A stretch of 64,000 nucleotides of DNA from Sphingopyxis witflariensis (GTDB taxonomy: Bacteria > Pseudomonadota > Alphaproteobacteria > Sphingomonadales > Sphingomonadaceae), in contig NZ_NISJ01000002.1 in assembly GCF_002205635.1 (NCBI RefSeq), positions 372,001-436,000 of the forward strand, read 5' to 3'. Both the position numbers and the translations under genes were made by a program. Numbering within the stretch: position 1 is the first letter of the stretch; each line of letters starts with the position of its first letter. The notes under the pieces were generated by a model. That model did not search any database. It saw only the letters and a program-made list of their open reading frames with translations, and was not told the DNA's origin. Of this stretch, positions 44,101-52,627 are shown piece by piece.

Positions 44101-44374
44101 TACCGCCGCGCGCATCCGTCTGCGCCCGATTTTGATGACGAGTTTCGCCTTCATCTTCGGCGTGCTGCCGCTCGCCATCGCGACCGGCGCCGGCGCGAAC
44201 AGTCGCGTCGCGATCGGCACGTCGGTGATCGGCGGTATGCTGACCGCAGCGTTCCTCGCCATCTTCTTCATCCCGCTTTTCTTCGTCCTTGTCCGCCGCG
44301 GTGTGCGCGATGGGCTCGCTGCCGTGCGCGACCGGTTCGGAAAAAAGAAGGATGATCGGGAGGCACTGACGTGA
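41180..44374 (+). CDS. RND efflux pump permease (AcrB/MexB-like, HAE1)
   Basis: A 1064-residue inner-membrane drug/proton antiporter of the HAE-1 family, with 12 membrane segments and two large periplasmic loops. The N-terminus SRLFIDRPIFAWVLAIIVM is typical. The proton-relay Asp pair lies in IGLLVDDAIVVVENVERLM near 406-407, and the TM10 Lys in LAAKNAILMIEFAEQEE near 949. A Gly-rich insertion (GGGGGGAAGQNTGQGFVNLT) lies near 620. It starts 6 bp after the adaptor gene and overlaps the outer-membrane gene. Substrates are unknown but usually include hydrophobic compounds. Confidence 0.97.
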   Translation: MSRLFIDRPIFAWVLAIIVMLGGAGALFSLPVEQYPDIAPAQVNIRASYPGASAETIENSVTQILEQQLTGIDGLLYFSSQSSSRGQASITAIFEKGTDPDIAQVQVQNKIQAAISRLPQQVQQQGIRVTKSNSDTLLLVGVYDSTNTRVNQDVSDYMASNIQDPLSRVEGVGEVNIFGAPHAMRIWLNPQRLAAVSLMPGDVISAITAQNSEVAAGDVGGLPAPQGQMLNATVTAQSRMQTVEEFENIILKTLSDGSSVRIKDVARVEIGAESYAVVSRINGHPGAGMSISLSPGSDALETADRVKARMAELAADFPDGLTYSYANDATTFIKLSVSEVQKSLFEAILLVILVMFVFLQSWRAVLIPAIAVPVVLLGTFGIFYMAGFSINTLTLFGLTLAIGLLVDDAIVVVENVERLMEENPEMSAREATIQSMQELQVALIAIALVLSAVFLPMAFFGGSTGVIYRQFSITIVSAMALSVLVALILSPALTSSLLKPKTHGEVASPDGRFAGARALLERAKNGFNTRFDDMVNRYVGSVSAVVDRKWIFLGIYAVILVLLAVLFLRLPSGFLPNEDQGRVQVQFRLPAGATQQRTLEVRDAIENYFMTHEKANTQALFLIAGGGGGGAAGQNTGQGFVNLTHWDDRPGKENTADAIVDRARKAFSGLRDAQIFALVPGAVRGLGDTSGFTMELQNRGGLSRDQFVEARDRLLAMANTSPRLTSVRLSDLPDVATLKVDINTQRLTAYGLSNSDVNNTLATAWGGRYVNDFIDKGRVKRVYVQGDAPYRAKPEDLAQWYVRSSAGDMSPFSAFSQIGWSTTPSTTSRFQGVSAFEISGQPAPGTSSGQAMDEMEALAAQIPGTSVAWSGSSYQERLSSGQAPLLYGISLLVVFLCLAALYESWSIPFAVILVIPLGLIGAIFAVTLRGLENDVYLQIGLLTTMGLAAKNAILMIEFAEQEERKGKRVIEAAITAARIRLRPILMTSFAFIFGVLPLAIATGAGANSRVAIGTSVIGGMLTAAFLAIFFIPLFFVLVRRGVRDGLAAVRDRFGKKKDDREALT

Positions 44375-45771
44375 CGCCCCTTCGCATCCTGCTGCTCGCC
44401 GGCCCGCTGACTCTCGCGGGCTGTTCGCTCGCGCCCAAGACGGTGCTGCCGCCCCCGCCGGTGGCGGAATCATGGCCGGTCGGTGACGCCTATCTGCTGC
44501 AAAGCGAAGCGATGCTGCCGATCCTCTCCTACAAGCAGGTGTTCACCGACCCGCGCCTGCAGGCGCTGACCGAACAGGCGCTCATCAACAATCGCGATCT
44601 GCGGATCGCCTTTGCCAATGTTGCCGCGGCGCGCGCGCAGGTGCGCGTTACGCGGTCGGGGCAGTTTCCCGTTGTCGGCGTCAGCGCGGGCGCGGGTTAT
44701 GGCGAAAGCACCGGCGCGAGCAGCGGTAGCGGCGATTTCTCGCTGCGCGGCGGCATCACCGCGTTCGAACTCGACTTGTTCGGCAAGCTCGCCAACGCAA
44801 CCGAGGCCGACCGCAATCGCGCGCTGGGCACCGAGGCCGCATCTCGCACGGTGCGGATCGGGTTGATCGCCGATCTGGCGCAGGCGTGGGCGAGCTATGG
44901 CGCCGACCGCGACCTGCTCGCCATCGCGCAGCAGACCGCGGCCAACGCCCGCGAGAATGTCCGGTTGACCCGCGCCCGGCTCGACGGCGGCGTCGCGCCG
45001 CGCACCGACCTGCGTCAGGCCGAGCAGATTTTGGCAACCGCCGAGGATGCGATCGCCCAGCAGACGAGCGCGCTCGCACAGGATGAAAATCTCATCCGCC
45101 TGCTCGTCGGCGGAGACGTCGATCGGGCGCTGCTCCCCGCCGGGCTCGCCGAAGTGACGCCGTCGATCGTTTCGCTTCCTGCCGGGGTCCGCTCCGACAT
45201 ATTGCTCCGCCGCCCCGATGTGATCGAGGCCGAATATGGGCTGCGCGCGGCCAATGCGAATATCGGCGTCGCGCGCGCGCGGCTGTTCCCTTCGATTTCG
45301 CTGACCGGGCTGCTCGGTTTCGCCAGCGACGCGCTCGGCGGACTGTTCGACGGCGGGGCGTTCAACTGGTCGGCGGGCGGCGACGCCACCGCCACCCTCT
45401 TCGACGCCGGCGGCCGCCGCGCCGGGGTCGCGGTCAGCGAAGCGCAGCGCGACGCCGCGCTCGCGGGTTATGAGGGCGCAATCCAGACCGCATTTCGCGA
45501 AGTCGCCGACGCACTCGCGGTGCAGGGAACGATTTCCGAACGCGTGCGCGCCGCGGCGGCAAACAGCGAAGCCGCCGCCGACACCGCGATGCTCACCGAC
45601 GCGCGCTACAAGGGCGGAGTCGACAGCTTCCTTTCCAGCCTCGACGCCCAGCGCAGCCTCTATGCCGCGCGGCGCAGCGAGATTGCGACCCAATTGTTGC
45701 TTGTCCAGACGCGCGTCGCGCTGTTCCGCGCACTCGGCGGCGATAGCGGCGCGGGGACGCAAGCGCCCTAA
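44371..45771 (+). CDS. RND efflux outer-membrane channel (NodT/OprM-like)
   Basis: A 466-residue TolC-superfamily lipoprotein starting at a GTG that overlaps the permease stop. Lipobox TLAGC with Cys near 16. It has two internally repeated OEP domains: NNRDLRIAFANVAAARAQVR near 72 and RPDVIEAEYGLRAANANIGV near 283. The usual VQRSLYAARR-type helix is SLDAQRSLYAARRSEIATQL near 432. It completes the tripartite pump and forms the exit duct across the outer membrane. Confidence 0.96.
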   Translation: MTPLRILLLAGPLTLAGCSLAPKTVLPPPPVAESWPVGDAYLLQSEAMLPILSYKQVFTDPRLQALTEQALINNRDLRIAFANVAAARAQVRVTRSGQFPVVGVSAGAGYGESTGASSGSGDFSLRGGITAFELDLFGKLANATEADRNRALGTEAASRTVRIGLIADLAQAWASYGADRDLLAIAQQTAANARENVRLTRARLDGGVAPRTDLRQAEQILATAEDAIAQQTSALAQDENLIRLLVGGDVDRALLPAGLAEVTPSIVSLPAGVRSDILLRRPDVIEAEYGLRAANANIGVARARLFPSISLTGLLGFASDALGGLFDGGAFNWSAGGDATATLFDAGGRRAGVAVSEAQRDAALAGYEGAIQTAFREVADALAVQGTISERVRAAAANSEAAADTAMLTDARYKGGVDSFLSSLDAQRSLYAARRSEIATQLLLVQTRVALFRALGGDSGAGTQAP

Positions 45772-45778
45772 CTCCCTT

Positions 45779-45851
45779 CGTCATCCCGGACTTGATCCGG
45801 CGTCCATGCGGCGCGGCGGCTGTGGATGCCGGATCGAGTCCGGGGTGACGA
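45779..45851. repeat. Intergenic hairpin repeat, family A copy 5
   Basis: CGTCATCCCGGACTTGATCC ... GCCGGATCGAGTCCGGGGTG follows the efflux operon stop after 7 bp. The inverted arms could act as a terminator before the SOS promoter. Confidence 0.85.
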
Positions 45852-45868
45852 ACCCGACCTGACTCTTC

Positions 45869-45913
45869 TTGACAAGCGCCACCCCAAAAGCGCTAATGGA
45901 ACATATCAGGAAC
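45869..45913 (+). promoter_or_regulatory. LexA-controlled promoter (SOS box) of imuA-imuB-dnaE2
   Basis: TTGACA (45869-45874), a 17-bp spacer and GCTAAT (45892-45897) form a promoter. GAAC-N7-GAAC at 45899-45913 is the alphaproteobacterial LexA-box form and covers the transcription start. The second GAAC also overlaps the AGGA ribosome site of imuA, so LexA binding would block initiation. Confidence 0.8.
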
Positions 45914-45919
45914 AAAATC

Positions 45920-46708
45920 ATGCGCGAGTCGTCTCCCCTACTCGCCGGGCTGCGGCAACGCGTCGCCCGGCTGGCCGCCAGTGGCGGCCCGGAAAGCCAC
46001 CGCGCCGACGGCTGGCTGGCGACCGGGCATGACGCGCTCGATGCGGCGCTTGGCGGCGGTCTCGCGGCGGGACGGGTGCATGAATTTTTCGCTACCGACC
46101 CCCTCGATGCCGCAAACGCCGCAGCCTTTGCCGCGCTGCTCGTGCTGCGCGGCGGCGGCACGGCGCCGCTGCTGTGGCTGCGCACCAGCGATGCCGGGCG
46201 GCGTGCGGGACAGCTTTATGCGCCGGGGATTGCCGATCTGGGCAGCGACCCCGACCGATTGCTGCTGGTCGAGGTCAGCGACGCAAAAGCCTTGCTCGCC
46301 TGCGCCAACGATGCCGCGCGCTGCCCCGGATCGGCCGCCGTCGTCGTCGAAAGCTGGGGACGGCTCCCCGCGCTCGATCTGACCGCGGGCCGGCGGCTCG
46401 CGCTCGGCGCGCGCGATGCCGGGGTGACCTTGTTCTTCCTGCGGATCGATGCCGAGCCGGTGCCGAGCGCCGCCGAAACACGCTGGAGCATCGCCGCAGC
46501 CGAATCGCGCGAGATGGAGGCCGCCGCGCCGGGGGCGCCCGCCTTTGATCTGGAATTGCTCCGCTGGCGTGCGGGCCCTGCGGGGATGCGCTGGCGGCTG
46601 GAGTGGAATGGTGATGAACAAATCTTCCGGGAAGCGGCGCTATCTGGCGCTGTTCTTCCCCTATCTGCCCGCCGAGCGATGGTGCCGCGCGGCGCCGCAG
46701 CCGCCTGA
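45920..46708 (+). CDS. imuA: ImuA, RecA-like mutasome protein
   Basis: 262 residues from ATG 45920, the first ATG after the SOS box. ImuA is a RecA/SulA-like accessory protein needed with ImuB and DnaE2 for damage-induced mutagenesis. Family segments are GHDALDAALGGGLAAGRVHE near 36, APLLWLRTSDAG near 80, VVVESWGRLPALDLTAGRRL near 139 and DLELLRWRAGPAGMRWRLEW near 215. The gene runs 95 bp into imuB in another frame; the last ~30 residues after LEWNGDE look unconserved. An in-frame ATG at 45896 lies before the SOS box and is unlikely. Confidence 0.88.
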   Translation: MRESSPLLAGLRQRVARLAASGGPESHRADGWLATGHDALDAALGGGLAAGRVHEFFATDPLDAANAAAFAALLVLRGGGTAPLLWLRTSDAGRRAGQLYAPGIADLGSDPDRLLLVEVSDAKALLACANDAARCPGSAAVVVESWGRLPALDLTAGRRLALGARDAGVTLFFLRIDAEPVPSAAETRWSIAAAESREMEAAAPGAPAFDLELLRWRAGPAGMRWRLEWNGDEQIFREAALSGAVLPLSARRAMVPRGAAAA

Positions 46709-48149
46709 CGCCCCGCTCGTCTTTGTCGAAAAACAGCGTGGCGCGCTTCGCCTCGCGAGCGTCGACGCGCGCGCGCAGGCGCTTGGCCTTGGCGTCGGAA
46801 TGGCCTTTGCCGATGCGCGGGCGCGCGTGCAGGAACTTCTCGCCGTACCGCACGAGCCCGCCGCCGACGAGCAGTGGCTCGACCGGCTGGCGCAAGGATG
46901 CGGCCGTTACACTCCGCTGGTCGCGCTCGATCATCCCGACGGGCTGATCCTCGACATCGGCGGCGCCGCGCATCTGTTCGGCGGCGAAGCGGGGCTGGTC
47001 GCCGATCTTGAGGCCCGCATCACCGGGCTCGGCATGACATTGCGCCATGCAAGCGCAGGCAACCCCGATGCAGCGCGCGCGCTTGCACGTTACCAGATGC
47101 TACCCGCCCCCGACGAAGCGGCGGCGATCCGGCGCCTGCCCGTCGCAGCGCTCGAACTCGATGACGAGGCGACGACAGGGCTCGTCCGCGCGGGACTGAA
47201 GACGATCGGCGACCTTGGCGCGCGACCGATGGCGAATATCGCCGCACGCTTCGGCGCCGACGCCGCGACCGCGCTGCGCCGTATTCTCGGCGATGCCGCC
47301 AGCCCGCTCGACCCGCGCCAGGCGCTGCCGCCGGTGGCCGCCGAACGCCGCTTCGCCGAGCCCATCGCGAGCATGCCCCATGCCACGAAAATCCTGGGCG
47401 AGCTGGTCGGCGAAGTGGGTGAGGAACTCACCCGGCGCGGCAAGGGCGGGCGCCATTTCCGCGCGACCTTCTTTCGCAGCGACGGCCTCGCGCGCGGAAT
47501 CGAGATCGAGACCGGCCACCCGACGCGCGATGTCGCGCTCGCGATGCGACTGTTTGCCGAACGGATGGACGTACTGCGCGACCCGCTCGACCCCGGTTTC
47601 GGTTTCGACATGATCCGCCTTGCCGTCCCGCGGATTGAGGCACTGGGCGCAACGCAGCTCAAGCTCGAAGGCGGCGCGGTGCAGGATGCGGCGGTGGACG
47701 CGCTCGTCGACCGGCTGGCGACGCGGCTCGGGCGCGGGCGGGTACGGCAGTTTCGGCCCGCCGACACCCATATCCCCGAGCAGGCGCAGCTCGAGCTGCC
47801 CGCGATCGACGCCGCACCTCCATCACCCTGGCCCAGACCCGAAGCTGGCGAGCCGCCGACGCGCCCCATCTATCTTTTCGACCCGCCGCAGCCGATCGAG
47901 GTGATCGCCGAAGTTCCCGACGGCCCCCCACACCGTTTCCGCTGGCGCCGCGCGACCCACGCGATCCGCCGTTTCGAAGGCCCCGAACGCATCGCCGCCG
48001 AATGGTGGCGGCGCCGCGACAATGGCGGGCTGACGCGCGACTATTATCGCGTCGAGGATGTGCAGGGCCGCCGTTACTGGCTGTTCCGCCACGGGCTGTA
48101 CGAGGAAAAGGACGATCCGCGCTGGTATATCCACGGGCTGTTCGCATGA
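46614..48149 (+). CDS. imuB: ImuB, Y-family polymerase-like mutasome protein
   Basis: 511 residues from ATG 46614 (ATG 46608 is also possible). ImuB is a Y-family DNA polymerase relative without catalytic activity that bridges the beta clamp and DnaE2. The N-terminus RYLALFFPYLPAERWCR is typical. Palm/finger-like segments include LDIGGAAHLFGGEAGLVADL near 107 and TIGDLGARPMANIAARFGAD near 198. A possible clamp-binding patch is QAQLELP near 391. The C-terminus DYYRVEDVQGRRYWLFRHGL then WYIHGLFA is diagnostic. It overlaps imuA by 95 bp and dnaE2 by an ATGA. Confidence 0.95.
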   Translation: MNKSSGKRRYLALFFPYLPAERWCRAAPQPPDAPLVFVEKQRGALRLASVDARAQALGLGVGMAFADARARVQELLAVPHEPAADEQWLDRLAQGCGRYTPLVALDHPDGLILDIGGAAHLFGGEAGLVADLEARITGLGMTLRHASAGNPDAARALARYQMLPAPDEAAAIRRLPVAALELDDEATTGLVRAGLKTIGDLGARPMANIAARFGADAATALRRILGDAASPLDPRQALPPVAAERRFAEPIASMPHATKILGELVGEVGEELTRRGKGGRHFRATFFRSDGLARGIEIETGHPTRDVALAMRLFAERMDVLRDPLDPGFGFDMIRLAVPRIEALGATQLKLEGGAVQDAAVDALVDRLATRLGRGRVRQFRPADTHIPEQAQLELPAIDAAPPSPWPRPEAGEPPTRPIYLFDPPQPIEVIAEVPDGPPHRFRWRRATHAIRRFEGPERIAAEWWRRRDNGGLTRDYYRVEDVQGRRYWLFRHGLYEEKDDPRWYIHGLFA

Positions 48150-51100
48150 CCGACACCCCCGCCCCCGAACCGGCGTTCGCCGAACTGGTCGCCGCGACCA
48201 ATTACAGCTTCCTGCGCGGCGCATCGCATCCCGCGGACATGGTCGCCGAAGCGATGCGCCTCGGCATGGCAGGCATCGGCATCGCCGACCGGAACAGCGT
48301 CGCAGGGGTGGTGCGGGCGTGGGCCTTTCTGAAGGAACAGCAGGTGAAGCTGGGCGATACGATGCCGGACTTTCAGCTGGTGACCGGGGCACGGCTCGTC
48401 TTTGCCGACGGCACCCCCGACATCATCGCCTATCCGACCAGTCGCCATGGCTGGGGACGGCTGACCCGCCTGCTCTCGACCGGAAATTTGCGCGCGCAAA
48501 AGGGCGATTGCATCCTGCATCTGGAAGATCTTCTCGAACATTGTGACGACTTGCTGCTGATTGCGACGGGCGGCGATGCCGCCCTGCTCCGCAAGCTCAA
48601 ACAGGCGCGGCGCAAGTCGGTGTGGCTGGCGGCAACCATGTCACGGTCAGGAGCCGATGCGCGGCGACTGATCGAACTTGAGAAGTTGTCCGCCGCAACA
48701 GGCGTTCCGCTGCTTGCCACCAACGATGCGCTCTATGCGACGATCGCGCAGCGCCCCTTGCACGACATCATGACCAGTATCCGCGAAGGGACGACGATCC
48801 AGAAAGCCGGCAAACTGCTTCGCGCCAATGCCGAACGCTATCTGAAGACGCCCGCCGAAATGAAGCGGCTGTTCGAGGGTCATCCAAAACCGATCAAGGA
48901 AAGCGCGAAGCTGCTCGCGCGCATCGGCTTTCGGCTCGACGACCTGCGCTATGAATATCCGCACGAGCCGGTGCCGCCGGGGTGGAAACCCACCCCCTAT
49001 CTCCTCCATCTCGTGAAAACGGCGGCAGAGAAACGCTATGGCACACCGCTGCCCACCAAGGCCCGCAAGCTGATCGCCGACGAAATTCGACTGATCCACA
49101 AGCGGCGCTATGCTTATTATTTCCTCACCGTCCACGATCTCGTCCGCTTCGCCCGCGCGCAGGAGCCGCCGATCCTGTGCCAGGGACGCGGTTCGGCGGC
49201 CAATTCGATCGTCTGCTTTCTGCTCGGCGTGACTTCGGTCGATCCGATCGAACATAAGCTGCTCTTTTCACGCTTCGTCTCGGCCGAACGCGACGAGCCG
49301 CCCGATATCGACGTCGATTTCGAACATGAGCGGCGCGAGGAAGTGATCCAGTATATCTATGCGCGTTATGGCCGCGACCGCGCCGCGATCGCCGCGACCG
49401 TCATCCATTATCGCCCGCGCAGCACGATCCGCGAGGTCGGCAAGGCGCTGGGCTTCAGCGAAGATGTCACCGCGCGGCTCGCCGATACGAGCTGGGGGAG
49501 TTGGGGTGATGAGGTGCCGGTCGAGCGCTTCATCGAAGCAGGGCTCAACCCGCACAATGGCGAGGTCCAGCGATTGCACCGCTTCGTCGGTGAATTACTG
49601 GAAGCGCCGCGCCACCTGTCGCAGCATGTCGGCGGCTTTGTCCTTACCGAAGGGCGGCTCGACGAGCTGGTGCCGATCCACAATGCCGCGATGGACGACC
49701 GCACCTTCATCGAGTGGGACAAGGACGATATCGACGCGTTGGGGTTGATGAAGGTCGATGTGCTCGCGCTCGGCATGCTCACCTGCATCCGCAAATGCTT
49801 CGACCTGATGCGCGACCATGGATTGGGCGACAAGACGTTGGAGCTCGACATCGATGCCAAGGATCCTGCCGTTTACGGGATGCTTCAGCGGGGCGACAGT
49901 ATCGGCGTGTTTCAGGTCGAGAGCCGCGCGCAGATCAATATGTTGCCGCGTCTGCGCCCGAAGATATTCTACGATCTGGTCGTTCAGGTCGCGATCGTTC
50001 GCCCCGGCCCGATCGAGGGTGACATGGTGCATCCCTATCTGCGCCGGCGGAATGGAGAGGAAGAGATCGAATATCCCTCGCCCGCTCCGCAATATCCCCA
50101 GGATGAGTTGGTCGAAGTTCTAGGCGACACCTTTGGCGTTCCGCTGTTTCAGGAACAGGCGATGAAGCTCGCGATCGTCGCGGCGGGCTTTACCCCTGAG
50201 GAAGCGAACGGCTTGCGCCGCGCGATGGCGACTTTCCGCAACGTCGGCACAATCGAGAATTTCCGCGACAAGATGGTCGGCGGCATGGTCGCGCGCGGAT
50301 ATAAACAGGATTTTGCACAGCGCTGTTTCAAGCAGATCGAGGGGTTCGGCAGCTACGGCTTTCCCGAAAGCCACGCCCAATCCTTTGCGCGGCTCGTCTA
50401 TGTGTCGTCATGGATCAAGCATTACCACCCCGCCGTCTTCGCCTGCGGCCTGCTCAATTCGCAGCCGATGGGCTTTTACGCCCCCGCGCAGCTCGTTCGC
50501 GATGCGCAGGAGCATGGGGTCGAGGTGCGCGAGGTCGACGTCAATGCCAGCGGTTGGGATAATAGTCTTGAGCGCCGCGATGACGGCGCGCTCGCGCTGC
50601 GGCTCGGATTTCGCCAGATCGACGGGTTTCGCGAGCTTTGGGCGACGCAGATCGTCGCCGCTCGCACCGTCCCCTTCGCCAGTGTCGAGGAACTCGCCCG
50701 CCGCGCGAACCTCCCTTCGCGCGCGCTGCGCCTGCTCGCCGATGCCGATGCCTGCCGCTCGATGGGGCTCGATCGGCGCCCCGCGCTCTGGGATGCGCGG
50801 CGGGTACAGCAAGGGGTGTTACCCCTGTTCGGCGCCGCCGAAGCCGACGAACTGGGCATCGAGGTCGACGCGCAGTTACCCGCCACCCCGCTCGTCGAAC
50901 AGGTGCTGACCGATTATCAAATGACGCGCCTGTCGCTGAAAGGGCATCCGATGGCGTTCCTGCGCCCTGCCTTCGCGGCGGAAGGCGTGTTGAGTTGCAC
51001 CGCGGCCTCGGCGGCGAAAAATGGTTCGATCGTCCGCACCGCTGGCGTCGTGCTGATCCGCCAGCGGCCCGGCAAGGGCAATGCGGTCTTCATCACGATC

Positions 51101-51418
51101 GAGGATGAGGGCGGGATCGTCAACATCCTGCTCTGGGCGCGCCATTTCGAACGCTATCGCCGCGCCGTCATGGCGTCGCGGCTGATGCTGGCGGAGGGCG
51201 AGGTGCAGCGGAGCAAGGAGGGCGTCGTCCATCTGATGGCGACGCGGATCGTCGATCGCACCCATATGCTCGACGGTCTGGGCGACGGAGTACCCGTGCG
51301 CCCGGAACTGGCCCACGCCGACGAGATCGCGCGTCCACAGGCGCCGCGCGGGCATGCGCAACGTCACGGCCATCCGCGCGACGTCCGCATCCTGCCCAAG
51401 TCACGCGATTTTCATTGA
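48146..51418 (+). CDS. dnaE2: Error-prone DNA polymerase III alpha subunit DnaE2
   Basis: The 1090-residue C-family polymerase copies past DNA lesions in the SOS response. The N-terminal PHP domain begins AELVAATNYSFLRGASHPAD near 11-30. CQGRGSAANSIVCFLLGVTS is near 347, and the catalytic Asp cluster PDIDVDFEHERREEV at about 386-400. Finger helices and the helix-hairpin-helix follow, then an OB-fold near 960-1040 (NAVFITIEDEGGIVNILLWA). The end PKSRDFH is typical of DnaE2. It starts in the imuB stop (ATGA) and closes the mutasome operon. It converges on the first flagellin gene. Confidence 0.97.
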   Translation: MTDTPAPEPAFAELVAATNYSFLRGASHPADMVAEAMRLGMAGIGIADRNSVAGVVRAWAFLKEQQVKLGDTMPDFQLVTGARLVFADGTPDIIAYPTSRHGWGRLTRLLSTGNLRAQKGDCILHLEDLLEHCDDLLLIATGGDAALLRKLKQARRKSVWLAATMSRSGADARRLIELEKLSAATGVPLLATNDALYATIAQRPLHDIMTSIREGTTIQKAGKLLRANAERYLKTPAEMKRLFEGHPKPIKESAKLLARIGFRLDDLRYEYPHEPVPPGWKPTPYLLHLVKTAAEKRYGTPLPTKARKLIADEIRLIHKRRYAYYFLTVHDLVRFARAQEPPILCQGRGSAANSIVCFLLGVTSVDPIEHKLLFSRFVSAERDEPPDIDVDFEHERREEVIQYIYARYGRDRAAIAATVIHYRPRSTIREVGKALGFSEDVTARLADTSWGSWGDEVPVERFIEAGLNPHNGEVQRLHRFVGELLEAPRHLSQHVGGFVLTEGRLDELVPIHNAAMDDRTFIEWDKDDIDALGLMKVDVLALGMLTCIRKCFDLMRDHGLGDKTLELDIDAKDPAVYGMLQRGDSIGVFQVESRAQINMLPRLRPKIFYDLVVQVAIVRPGPIEGDMVHPYLRRRNGEEEIEYPSPAPQYPQDELVEVLGDTFGVPLFQEQAMKLAIVAAGFTPEEANGLRRAMATFRNVGTIENFRDKMVGGMVARGYKQDFAQRCFKQIEGFGSYGFPESHAQSFARLVYVSSWIKHYHPAVFACGLLNSQPMGFYAPAQLVRDAQEHGVEVREVDVNASGWDNSLERRDDGALALRLGFRQIDGFRELWATQIVAARTVPFASVEELARRANLPSRALRLLADADACRSMGLDRRPALWDARRVQQGVLPLFGAAEADELGIEVDAQLPATPLVEQVLTDYQMTRLSLKGHPMAFLRPAFAAEGVLSCTAASAAKNGSIVRTAGVVLIRQRPGKGNAVFITIEDEGGIVNILLWARHFERYRRAVMASRLMLAEGEVQRSKEGVVHLMATRIVDRTHMLDGLGDGVPVRPELAHADEIARPQAPRGHAQRHGHPRDVRILPKSRDFH

Positions 51419-51446
51419 AGGGCCATTTGCCGCCCGATGCCAGACG

Positions 51447-51484
51447 CAAAAAAAGACACCCCGGTCGTGGGGGACCGGGGTGTC
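51447..51484 (-). terminator. Rho-independent terminator of flagellin gene 1
   Basis: On the minus strand a perfect 12-bp stem (GACACCCCGGTC / GACCGGGGTGTC) with a 6-base loop is followed by seven T's. It lies 56 bp after the flagellin stop. It could also act on convergent dnaE2. Confidence 0.9.
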
Positions 51485-51539
51485 GGATCAGGCTATCAAA
51501 GGGACCAGCCAAATTTAGCCTGAATTGGAGTGGCTCGGC

Positions 51540-52388
51540 TTAGCCGCGGAGCAGGTTCATCACGCCCTGCTGGCTCTGGTTTGCCTGAGCCAGCATCGCG
51601 GTCGATGCCTGCGACAGGATGCCAGCGGCGGCAAGCTTCGTCGATTCGGCCGAGAAATCGGCGTCTTCGATGCGCGACTTGGCGTCTGCCAGATTGGTGA
51701 CGGTCGACGTCAGATTGTCGACAGTCGCCTCAAGGCGGTTCTGCTGCGCACCGAGGTTGGCGCGCTGCGTGGCAACCGTCTGGATCGCCAGATCAAGCGT
51801 TGCCAGCGCGCCCGAGGCGTTGGTTTCGAAGTCGAGCGCATTGACACCGAGCGCCGTCGCCCGAAGATCGGCGATACCGATTTCGACCGTCTGGCCCGTG
51901 TCGAGACCCGTCTGGATCGAGACCACGGTACCGAGGGTGGTACCGGCGCCGGCGCCGTCAAGATCGGTCGTGCCGTTGAGCAGGCTGGTACCATTGAAGG
52001 TTGTGCGAGTGGCGATGTCGCCGATTTGCGCTACCAGCGCATCCACTTCGACCTGGATCGCCTCTTTATCTTCCGTGCCATTGGTACCGGTCGAGGCCTG
52101 AACCGCCAGTTCGCGCATGCGAACGAGGATGTTCGAGATATTGCCCATCGCGCCTTCGGCGGTCTGCGACAGCGAAATGCCGTCGTTGGCGTTGCGCACG
52201 GCCTGGTTCAGGCCGCGGACATTGGCGTCCATGCGGGTTGCGATGGCGAGGCCGGCGGCGTCGTCCTTCGCGCTGTTGATGCGCTTGCCGCTCGACAGGC
52301 GTTCCATCGCCTGCGACTGCATCTTGTTGGCAACGCGCGAGTTATTCTGGGCGCGAAGCGCGCTCACATTGGTGTTGATAACGGTCAT
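51540..52388 (-). CDS. Flagellin (copy 1)
   Basis: A 282-residue flagellin, the filament subunit exported by the flagellar type III system. ATG 52388 gives the standard start [19 protein letters not shown]; a longer reading to 52421 has no support. The N-terminal D0/D1 segment (1-98) and the last 82 residues are identical to copy 2. The centre (about 99-200) differs and is short, as in other alphaproteobacterial flagellins without large outer domains. The C-terminus [20 protein letters not shown] is canonical. It has its own sigma-28-type promoter and terminator. Confidence 0.96.
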   Translation of the reverse strand: MTVINTNVSALRAQNNSRVANKMQSQAMERLSSGKRINSAKDDAAGLAIATRMDANVRGLNQAVRNANDGISLSQTAEGAMGNISNILVRMRELAVQASTGTNGTEDKEAIQVEVDALVAQIGDIATRTTFNGTSLLNGTTDLDGAGAGTTLGTVVSIQTGLDTGQTVEIGIADLRATALGVNALDFETNASGALATLDLAIQTVATQRANLGAQQNRLEATVDNLTSTVTNLADAKSRIEDADFSAESTKLAAAGILSQASTAMLAQANQSQQGVMNLLRG

Positions 52389-52452
52389 GATGTTCCTTTC
52401 CGGCCCGAAGGCCATTCGCATGGCGTGCGAGTGGGTACGCTTCTGCCGTCCA

Positions 52453-52479
52453 GTAACGGCAGACAGCGGCAGCGATTAA
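52453..52479 (-). promoter_or_regulatory. Sigma-28 (FliA)-type promoter of flagellin 1
   Basis: On the minus strand TTAATCGC, 11 bp (TGCCGCTGTCT), GCCGTTAC. The layout matches TAAAGTTT-N11-GCCGATAA of FliA promoters. The downstream leader to the ATG is about 60 bp. The same elements and spacing precede flagellin 2. Confidence 0.75.
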
Positions 52480-52540
52480 GCGGCACGCATAAAAAGCCGC
52501 AGAACCCTCTCTTCGCCCAAATCTGCAAGACACGGCCCCA

Positions 52541-52572
52541 AAGATGCCCCGGTCGTGGGGGACCGGGGCGTC
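52541..52572 (-). terminator. Hairpin terminator of flagellin gene 2
   Basis: A duplicate of the flagellin 1 terminator stem (GACGCCCCGGTC / GACCGGGGCATC on the minus strand, one G-U pair). The T-run has decayed to ATCTTTGG, so some read-through into flagellin 1 is possible. Confidence 0.7.
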
Positions 52573-52627
52573 GGATCAGGCTATCAAAGGGATCAACCAG
52601 ATATAGCCTGAATTGGAGTGGCTCGGC

